From the NCBI GenBank assembly GCA_030018715.1, contig JASEHN010000071.1:1-10549 (forward strand): a stretch of DNA of 10,549 nt. The letters are read 5' to 3'. Shown one piece after another: positions 1-6,039 of this stretch; the first letter of the stretch is position 1; every line of letters starts with the position of its first letter. The notes under the pieces were generated by a model. It saw nothing but the letters and a program-made list of their open reading frames with translations, searched no databases and was not told the DNA's origin. Source of the stretch: Thermodesulfobacteriota bacterium (GTDB lineage: Bacteria > Desulfobacterota > SM23-61). The position numbers and the translations under genes were made by a program.

Positions 1-1
1 G

Positions 2-172
2 CTGGTCTCCATCGATTTCCAGGGAGATCCCCGCTCCGCTATCGTGGATGGTTCTTCCACCAAGGCCATAGGTGATATGGTGAAAGTACTGGCCTGGTAC
101 GATAACGAATGGGGCTATTCCAACCGGGTCCTGGACCTCATTCTCCATATGGATGCGGAAAAGCCCGTGTAA
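2..172 (+). CDS. gap: Glyceraldehyde-3-phosphate dehydrogenase, C-terminal end (partial, 5' end outside window)
   Basis: The first 56 codons in frame 2 encode the C-terminal end of a canonical NAD(P)-dependent GAPDH, the glycolytic/gluconeogenic enzyme interconverting glyceraldehyde-3-phosphate and 1,3-bisphosphoglycerate in the cytoplasm. The visible part contains the family signature V-K-V-L-A-W-Y-D-N-E-W-G-Y-S-N-R, whose Asn contacts the nicotinamide, and a preceding S-A-I-V-D-G stretch, as in ordinary type I GAPDH. It ends at TAA 170-172 after M-D-A-E-K-P-V. The next gene starts 17 bases downstream, so the two are probably co-transcribed. The N-terminal NAD domain and the catalytic Cys lie outside the window, so cofactor preference cannot be judged. 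A second, divergent GAPDH lies two genes downstream. Confidence 0.93.
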   Translation: MVSIDFQGDPRSAIVDGSSTKAIGDMVKVLAWYDNEWGYSNRVLDLILHMDAEKPV

Positions 173-189
173 AAGACGGAGTCTGCTGA

Positions 190-3100
190 ATGGCCATCAA
201 CCGTCTTCCGAAAGAAGCTGAGCGAGAACGGCGAACTCCGGAGATCCCTCAGGGGATCCTGGAATCGGATGCTCTGCGCATAAATCTGGAAGAAACCGCG
301 GTTGAGCAGGTGGCCATCGATCCTAAATACGAAGTCCTGCAGGAGGCGGTGCAGGGTTACCGGGGAATCCAGAAGACCGTTGACGCTCTCCTTTTCGAAT
401 TAAACCATCCTTTTAAAAACTGGGAAATCATCCTCCCGGAAATGCGGGCCTTCGCCCTGAAGCACTTCGCGGCTTATGCGCGCCATCCGCGGGGACCGCA
501 GGCCATTGCCGTGGTCATCGACGTTTTCTGGGATGCTCTGGTGAATTCGGGTCAGGAGACCCTGGAAGCCAAAGCGGTCGATTATCTCTTAAGTTATGCG
601 GAAAAGATCGTAAGCGAACTTAACGGGGAGAACCGGGAAAAAATCATGCCGGTTCTGCGCGCCTGTTTTCAACGTTTCTCCTCCCTCCCGGAAAAACATT
701 TTTTTTTCTTAGCCTCCAGCCACATTTCCCTGAAGAAGATAGGACAGATTCTGCTGCGCCAGTTGCCGGAAAATTCTCAGCTAAGCGAATTCAACAGCCT
801 GCTGGTCCGCAGCCTGCGGGCGGCTTATGGATACTGGCTTAAGGAAGATGATCCCTGCCTTTGGTTCGGGCAGGAAAAGGGCGTTTCCACCCACCTTGAT
901 AAGGAAGAACTCCACATCTCCGAGAGAATCTCCCATCAGCGCCTCAGGGAATTCCTGGCCGATTTAGACAAGTTTTCTTCCGGAGATGGTTCCAGTGAGA
1001 CCCTGCGCAGACTCCTCACGCTGCCGGGGTATCTGGAGATCGTCCGGGCCTACAAGGAGATTCCCCATTGTTTGAGCGGCCCTCCCGTAAAAGCCCAAAG
1101 AGAGGTGGATGAACAACCGGCCAAAGACCGGAAAACCCTGGCTCTCTTCAAAATCATGGAGATCAAGGGGCTCCAGGACATCCATGAAGAAACCCTGCGG
1201 GAAATCAATCATACCCTCGTAGAACGTATTCGCCAGGAGCCTCCCGAGCGGATGCAGGAATATTTGCTAAGGACTTTTTCTTTGCTCAAGTCCAGCGTGG
1301 AAAAATATCCGGAAACGGCTCTGCAGTGCATCCAGACCATCGGAGCGGAGGTTTTTAACCGGGGGTACAGCCCCCTGGTGGAAGTTTTTTTGGAACAGGT
1401 TCTGCATTTCGGTTTTCAGTACCCGGCTGTCCAGGGAGTCAATGCTAACTGGCAGCTGATCTGTAACCCCTGCCACCTGACCAACGTGCGGGTTTGGCTG
1501 GACATTATTACCCGCAACCCCAAATGGTGCAGCACCCTGCTTTCGGCCCTGATCATCAATCTGAAATTGGGGGGCGCCTGCATCAAAGACACCGACCTTT
1601 TCCAGAAAGAAGTCACCAAGCTGCTCAACGCCGACATCGAGCCGGTTTACAACCTGATCAAACAGCTGGCCAAATTGCTGCCGGTTTACTTCAACGAAAT
1701 CGGGGCGGAAGGCCGGCTCAGGGACGCGACCACGGAAATCGACGAAATTACCCACCGCAAGGACGCCCTGATTCATTTCCTGCGCAAGCAAAGTCATGTG
1801 GAGAGCAGCAACCTGATCGAGAATTTTATCCGGGAGATATTCCGCTTCTGGCGGCTGAAAGATAAAAGCGGCCTGATAAATTTTCTTCCTCCGGAAATCT
1901 TCGAGAAGCTTAATGCGCAGGGCCCCTACATCGATGAAGTTCACCTGATCCTGCAAAAGATCTTTGCGGAAAAGAGATTCACCGGAGAGAAGGACCTCCT
2001 GGGGCTTACGGAATCAGAGATTGAAACCCTTATGGCGGGGATGAACTTCGTCTTCGAGGCCGAAAAAAAACGGGTAGCCCTGCTGCTTAAAATATACCGT
2101 TTGGTCAATCAAAAATACAACCTGGGTTTCCAGGAAATCAACTACCATCTTCAGGAAGCTTCCCGCTGGGGTTTTGAAGGGTTGGATGTGCTCCAGAAAA
2201 CCCTGGAGAGGAATAATACCAGGGAATGCCTGGATCATCTGTTGAGTTACTTAGAGGAGCTGAAAAAAATCATCATATCGCCTGAGCGGTTTGAGGCCCG
2301 GGAGGATATTTACCGCAAGCGGCACATTGCCGTGGATATTCCCTCCATGTACGGCCGGTACCGGGAGAAGAAGTTCGACGCCTTAAGCTTGACCTTCCGC
2401 CTGGAAAACCTGGCCAATATCTATCTGGAAAGGCTGATCGACTCTCTTGATCTATCTTTCATCACCCGGGCCACTTTCTTTGAGATCATCCAGTGCATCC
2501 ATTATGTCTTCCGGGCCATGCAGTTGGACGGAATCTCCTCCCACCGCCTGGACACCCGCATGAAGCTTCTGGAAAAATCCCTGGAGATCAAGCGGTTCGG
2601 CTTTACCCAGTATCTGGATATCTTCCGGGGATTTTCCGAAGGGGTGAAGGACATCCTCTCGGTCTATTACGTAAACGCCCACAAAAACAACATGACCGAC
2701 TTGATCCTGCAGATGGGCAAAAAGAACATCCTTCCCAAGTATCTCTTTTCTGCCGGCGAAGAGATGGAGCCTACGGAATTCGTTTATCAGATCGGTGAAA
2801 GGTTTATCCGCGACCTGATTTCCAGCACCTTTGGCCTGCAATACCTGGATAATTTCCTGGCCAGGATTCAACAAACCCTCTCCGAGCAGAAAGAAACTTT
2901 GAACGAAGCCGACCTGGACCTGCTGATGACCTATGACCCTAAAAAGGTCTGCTGTTCGATCTACCGTCCGAACCGCCTGACCAATGACCTGATCCACCTG
3001 GGGAGCAAGGGATACAATTTAGCCGTGCTGGCTTCTGAAGGGATTCCGGTTCCTCCGGGCTTTATCCTGACCACGGAGGTCTTCCGTTGTTTAAGGATCA

Positions 3101-4476
3101 TCGAGCAGTTCAAGCACGCCCATGACCATTTTGAAAGGGAGATTCGCGCCGGCCTTAAGCAGATCGAAAAGGCCACGGGACGGGAATACGGCAACCCCGC
3201 TCGCCCTTTACTCCTGGCCGTGCGCAGCGGTTCGACCATCTCCATGCCCGGGATGATGGCCACTCTTCTTAACGTGGGCATGAACGAAGAAATCCTGGAA
3301 GGCTTGATCCGGTCCACAGGGGAAGCCTGGTTTGCCTGGGACAATTACCGCCGGTTCATCCAGTCCTGGGGCATGTCTTACGGCATGGAGCGGGAAGTCT
3401 TCAACGATATCATGCGCAAGTTTAAAGTTAGGTATGGAGTGGAGAAGAAAAGGCAATTTTCCGGGAAGGAGATGAAAGAACTGGCCCTGGCCTACCGGCG
3501 GGCAGTGGAAGAAAGGCAAATTACCCTTTACGAAGATCCTTGGGCCCAGCTCCAGGTGGCCATCAAGCAGGTCCTTAATTCCTGGAATTCCACCAACGCT
3601 AAACAATACCGGGATATAATGGGCATTGCGGATTCCTGGGGAACTGCGGTCATCGTGCAGGCCATGGTTTTTGGCAACCTCGGCCTCTCCTCCGGCAGCG
3701 GCGTGGTTTTTACGGCGCATCCCTACCGCAAAATCAGGCGGGTGGCCTTATGGGGGGATTTCACTGCCGGCAATCAGGGAGAAGACATTGTCGGAGGGCT
3801 GGTTTCGACCTACCCGATTTCCAAGGAACAGAGGGAATTGGAAGGAAGAGAAGAGGACCTGGAAGAGAATTTTCCGGAAGTTTACAGGCGGCTTTTTGAG
3901 ATAACCAAGAGCCTGGTTTACGATAAAAAGTGGAGTCCCCAGGAAGTCGAATTTACCTACGAAAGCTCCGATGAGAACGGCCTGTATATCCTGCAGACCA
4001 GGGACATGGTATCTACAAAAAGGGAAAAATTTGAGGTATTCTTCCCTTCGCCTGAGCTGCAGGAAAATTTGATCGGTAAAGGAATCGGGGTAAGCGGAGG
4101 AGCTCTCTCCGGACGGGTCGTGTTCACCCGGGAAGACATCCAGCGCCTGCGCAGTGAAGATCCGGGCACGCCGCTGATTTTGATCCGTTCGGATACTGTC
4201 CCGGAGGACATCAAGGAGATTTCCCTCACCGAAGGCCTGCTGACAGCCAAAGGAGGACAGACCTCCCATGCGGCCATCGTTGCTTTCGAGCTGGATAGGA
4301 CTGCTGTGGTGGGTTGCCGCAACCTGACGGTTTTGGAAAATGAGGGCCGCTTTCTGATCAACCGCACAGAGGTGAAAAGAGGGGATTACATCGGTCTGGA
4401 TGGAAGAAAAGGCCTGGTTTATTCGGGAAGGCATGAGATTAAAGCCGAAGGGGATCCTCACCCCATCCTGATATAA
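190..4476 (+). CDS. PPDK-like phosphotransferase: large unassigned N-terminal region + ATP-grasp + phosphohistidine domain, no PEP/pyruvate barrel
   Basis: A 1428-residue soluble protein. From about residue 935 it matches the pyruvate phosphate dikinase (PPDK) nucleotide domain: L-G-S-K-G-Y-N-L-A with K940, V-R-S-G with R1012, S-M-P-G-M-M at 1018-1023, a W-G-T-A-V-x-V-Q-A-M-V-F-G-N block at 1150-1163, N-Q-G-E-D-I-V-G-G, then E1254 and Q1269-T-R. These correspond to the ATP-binding residues of PPDK, so the ATP-grasp looks intact. A swivel domain follows with G-G-Q-T-S-H-A-A; H1360 should be the phosphorylated histidine. The protein ends 68 residues later, so the C-terminal PEP/pyruvate TIM barrel of PPDK and PEP synthase is absent. 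Residues 1 to about 930 appear mostly alpha-helical, perhaps HEAT-like; I recognise no family. No signal peptide or membrane segment is evident. The start has GGAG 8 bases upstream. I infer that ATP phosphorylates H1360 and that the phosphate goes to an unknown acceptor, bound by the N-terminal region or on another protein. It lies between two GAPDH genes, suggesting a role in central carbon metabolism. Confidence 0.85.
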   Translation: MAINRLPKEAERERRTPEIPQGILESDALRINLEETAVEQVAIDPKYEVLQEAVQGYRGIQKTVDALLFELNHPFKNWEIILPEMRAFALKHFAAYARHPRGPQAIAVVIDVFWDALVNSGQETLEAKAVDYLLSYAEKIVSELNGENREKIMPVLRACFQRFSSLPEKHFFFLASSHISLKKIGQILLRQLPENSQLSEFNSLLVRSLRAAYGYWLKEDDPCLWFGQEKGVSTHLDKEELHISERISHQRLREFLADLDKFSSGDGSSETLRRLLTLPGYLEIVRAYKEIPHCLSGPPVKAQREVDEQPAKDRKTLALFKIMEIKGLQDIHEETLREINHTLVERIRQEPPERMQEYLLRTFSLLKSSVEKYPETALQCIQTIGAEVFNRGYSPLVEVFLEQVLHFGFQYPAVQGVNANWQLICNPCHLTNVRVWLDIITRNPKWCSTLLSALIINLKLGGACIKDTDLFQKEVTKLLNADIEPVYNLIKQLAKLLPVYFNEIGAEGRLRDATTEIDEITHRKDALIHFLRKQSHVESSNLIENFIREIFRFWRLKDKSGLINFLPPEIFEKLNAQGPYIDEVHLILQKIFAEKRFTGEKDLLGLTESEIETLMAGMNFVFEAEKKRVALLLKIYRLVNQKYNLGFQEINYHLQEASRWGFEGLDVLQKTLERNNTRECLDHLLSYLEELKKIIISPERFEAREDIYRKRHIAVDIPSMYGRYREKKFDALSLTFRLENLANIYLERLIDSLDLSFITRATFFEIIQCIHYVFRAMQLDGISSHRLDTRMKLLEKSLEIKRFGFTQYLDIFRGFSEGVKDILSVYYVNAHKNNMTDLILQMGKKNILPKYLFSAGEEMEPTEFVYQIGERFIRDLISSTFGLQYLDNFLARIQQTLSEQKETLNEADLDLLMTYDPKKVCCSIYRPNRLTNDLIHLGSKGYNLAVLASEGIPVPPGFILTTEVFRCLRIIEQFKHAHDHFEREIRAGLKQIEKATGREYGNPARPLLLAVRSGSTISMPGMMATLLNVGMNEEILEGLIRSTGEAWFAWDNYRRFIQSWGMSYGMEREVFNDIMRKFKVRYGVEKKRQFSGKEMKELALAYRRAVEERQITLYEDPWAQLQVAIKQVLNSWNSTNAKQYRDIMGIADSWGTAVIVQAMVFGNLGLSSGSGVVFTAHPYRKIRRVALWGDFTAGNQGEDIVGGLVSTYPISKEQRELEGREEDLEENFPEVYRRLFEITKSLVYDKKWSPQEVEFTYESSDENGLYILQTRDMVSTKREKFEVFFPSPELQENLIGKGIGVSGGALSGRVVFTREDIQRLRSEDPGTPLILIRSDTVPEDIKEISLTEGLLTAKGGQTSHAAIVAFELDRTAVVGCRNLTVLENEGRFLINRTEVKRGDYIGLDGRKGLVYSGRHEIKAEGDPHPILI

Positions 4477-4494
4477 GAACCCGTTCTCGCCCAC

Positions 4495-4533
4495 ATAGGA
4501 CGCAGATTTGCGCAGTAAGCGCCTAACGAATTT
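4495..4533. repeat. Short, internally deleted copy (A) of the AATCTGCGTCCTAT repeat family
   Basis: The spacer between the dikinase-like gene and the second GAPDH carries ATAGGACGCAGATT at 4495-4508, the exact reverse complement of a 14-mer found at 8491-8504 and 9692-9705. It continues through GCGCAG to CCTAACGAATTTA (4522-4534), which resembles the right edge CCTATCGAATTTA of copy B near 8501. It therefore looks like a palindromic repeat that has lost its middle. Its right edge runs directly into the GGGAGG ribosome-binding site of the next gene. Confidence 0.6.
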
Positions 4534-4547
4534 AGGGAGGTGCTGCC

Positions 4548-5825
4548 ATGCCGGATTATCCTACAGTGAGGGAAGGGGAAAAGAGCCCGCTAAAATTAGG
4601 GATCAACGGCCTGGGCCGGATCGGAAAACTCACTGTCTGGCATCAGGTAGCCCGGGGTTATTTTTCAGGGCTGGTTATCAACCTGGGCCGGGAAGCCGGA
4701 AAAGGTCTGGAAGACATTGCCGGCTACATCGAGCGGGACAGCACTTATGGATATTTGGGTCAGTACCTCTACGGGCACAAAGCCGGCCGGGTTATAGAGA
4801 ACTTGAATGAAGAACACGGGACTTTCGAGGTAAACGGGACTCCCGTGATCATCCTGCGCCAGGACCGGAATCCGAAGGAGCTCCCCTGGAAAAACCTGGG
4901 GGTTCCGCTTATTGTGGATACCACGGGAAATTTTTTGGATCCCACGGCGCCGGTGGATCATAAAAACGGCTCGATCCAGGGGCATCTCCTGGCTGGAGCT
5001 GAAAAGGTCATCGTCTCGGCTCCGTTTAAAATCAAGGATAAATCCCTGGCCATGCCCGGGGACGCCGTAACCATGGTGATGGGGATAAATGACGACCAAT
5101 ATGAACCCATTAAGCACCGCATTATTTCTGCCGCCTCCTGTACTACCACCTGCCTGGCTTTTATGGTAAAACCCCTGCTGGATTATTTCGGCGCGGATAA
5201 GATCTTAAGCGCCTCGATGGTGACCGTGCATGCGGCCACCGGGTCTCAGGAAGTGTTGGACCGCCTTCCTGACCCCAAAGCGGATGACCTGAGGAAAAAC
5301 CGTTCGATCATGAACAATATCATCCTCACCTCCACAGGGGCAGCCAAGGCCCTGGCCCTGGTTATTCCGGAGATGAAACGCATCGGGTTCATTTCCGAGT
5401 CCGTGCGCATTCCCACGAGCACCGGCTCATTGATTATTTTGGTTCTGAACATTCAGGATGAAAGCATGGAGCAGCCGATCAACCGGGGAACGATAAATCA
5501 GGTTTACCGGAAAGCCTCCGAGACCTACATGAGCAAATACCTGCTTTTCACCGAGCGCCAGAATGTCTCTTCGGACATCATCGGCACTCCTTGCGCAGCC
5601 GCCATTATAGAGGGGACTGAGACGCATACGCGAACCGCGCACATTTGCGTTGATCTATCGAAGATACCGGGGTTGTCCCAGGGAGCCTTTAAAGAGGGAG
5701 CTTCTTGCGTGGCTGAAATTCCCGTCACCCAGGCCGTTGTTTACGGCTGGTATGACAACGAATTAGGAAGTTATACGAATTTAATGGGAGACCTCACGGT
5801 AAAGATTGCCGGGGGACTTCGTTGA
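4548..5825 (+). CDS. Divergent GAPDH-family dehydrogenase (425 aa)
   Basis: A GAPDH paralogue, about 90 residues longer than the usual ~335. The N-terminal Rossmann motif is G-I-N-G-L-G-R-I-G (residues 18-26). The catalytic centre is S-A-A-S-C-T-T-T-C with nucleophile C198, against the usual A-S-C-T-T-N-C. The base H228 lies in T-V-H-A-A-T-G-S-Q. S-T-G-A-A-K-A and R287 (V-R-I-P-T) for phosphate binding are present, and Y-D-N-E-L-G replaces Y-D-N-E-W-G near the end. The oxidoreductase centre therefore looks functional. The N-D of the usual NAD-ribose loop is replaced by N-L-G-R (45-48), which could mean NADP use or altered cofactor binding; this is inference. Extra length includes an N-terminal tail of about 14 residues and an insertion before Y-D-N-E. 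It may belong with the longer GAPDH-like proteins of some proteobacteria rather than the housekeeping enzyme. The ATG has GGGAGG 7 bases upstream. It lies 71 bases after the dikinase-like gene, probably in the same transcript. Reaction class is firm; physiological substrate is not. Confidence 0.9.
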   Translation: MPDYPTVREGEKSPLKLGINGLGRIGKLTVWHQVARGYFSGLVINLGREAGKGLEDIAGYIERDSTYGYLGQYLYGHKAGRVIENLNEEHGTFEVNGTPVIILRQDRNPKELPWKNLGVPLIVDTTGNFLDPTAPVDHKNGSIQGHLLAGAEKVIVSAPFKIKDKSLAMPGDAVTMVMGINDDQYEPIKHRIISAASCTTTCLAFMVKPLLDYFGADKILSASMVTVHAATGSQEVLDRLPDPKADDLRKNRSIMNNIILTSTGAAKALALVIPEMKRIGFISESVRIPTSTGSLIILVLNIQDESMEQPINRGTINQVYRKASETYMSKYLLFTERQNVSSDIIGTPCAAAIIEGTETHTRTAHICVDLSKIPGLSQGAFKEGASCVAEIPVTQAVVYGWYDNELGSYTNLMGDLTVKIAGGLR

Positions 5826-5956
5826 AAGTCTCACAGGGAATTTCTCGGCGAGCTCTGTAGTTCCCAAGTTTCTCTTGTTTTTTAATGGGTTATGCAGGTG
5901 CCGGAATAAATACCCCCTCCCTTTAAAACTTTTTTCAGGGTAGCCCCATTTTTTCC
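5826..5956. other. Spacer between second GAPDH and nrdD promoter
   Basis: No gene is supported here. A 5-bp pair GGGAA (5836-5840)/TTCCC (5861-5865), followed by a T-rich stretch up to 5883, could form a weak terminator for the upstream cluster. The stem is short and the loop long, so I do not call it as one. Confidence 0.35.
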
Positions 5957-5985
5957 TTGACGAACACAATATATAGTGGTAGAAA
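5957..5985 (+). promoter_or_regulatory. Predicted sigma-70-type promoter of nrdD
   Basis: TTGACG at 5957-5962 is a good -35 element. With a 17-base spacer the -10 would be TAGAAA at 5980-5985, matching 4 of 6 consensus positions. The NrdR box at 5964-5979 fills the spacer exactly, the arrangement expected for repression by promoter occlusion. The -10 is the weak point of this call. Confidence 0.5.
5964..5979 (+). promoter_or_regulatory. NrdR box 1
   Basis: ACACAATATATAGTGG matches the NrdR operator consensus (aCaCwAtATaTwGtgt) at 15 of 16 positions. NrdR is the ATP/dATP-sensing repressor of ribonucleotide reductase genes, and this site sits 60 bases upstream of an nrdD start, inside its promoter. 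The nrdR gene itself is not in the window. Confidence 0.82.
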
Positions 5986-5994
5986 AACTCTTCT

Positions 5995-6010
5995 ATACAA
6001 TATTTGCTAC
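5995..6010 (+). promoter_or_regulatory. NrdR box 2 (degenerate)
   Basis: ATACAATATTTGCTAC matches 10 of 16 consensus positions. It begins 15 bases after box 1 ends (31 bp start to start), the usual same-face spacing of paired NrdR boxes. The spacing, more than the sequence, supports it. Confidence 0.55.
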
Positions 6011-6024
6011 TTTTTAATTTATTT

Positions 6025-6033
6025 AAAGGAGGT
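6025..6033 (+). promoter_or_regulatory. Strong ribosome-binding site fixing the nrdD start
   Basis: AAAGGAGGT lies 7 bases (from GGAGG) before ATG 6040. The open frame extends upstream to a TTG at 6004, but that codon has no such site and lies within NrdR box 2, so ATG 6040 is preferred. Confidence 0.85.
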
Positions 6034-6039
6034 CAGTGC

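Noticed and set aside
2452..2997. 181-codon open frame on the - strand
   Set aside because: Antisense to the dikinase-like gene, with no domain and no sensible ribosome-binding site.
190..4476. The dikinase-like gene as a truncated pseudogene of PPDK
   Set aside because: The frame is open for 1428 codons, ATP and His residues are intact, and the long N-terminal region is not part of PPDK. A missing barrel therefore looks like architecture rather than decay.
3748..4494. 248-codon open frame on the - strand
   Set aside because: Antisense to the ATP-grasp and histidine domains of the dikinase-like gene, whose motifs are clear on the + strand; no family features of its own.
5836..5883. Rho-independent terminator after the second GAPDH
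   Set aside because: The outer stem is only 5 bp around a 20-base loop, and the T-rich run is interrupted and begins several bases later; too weak to call.
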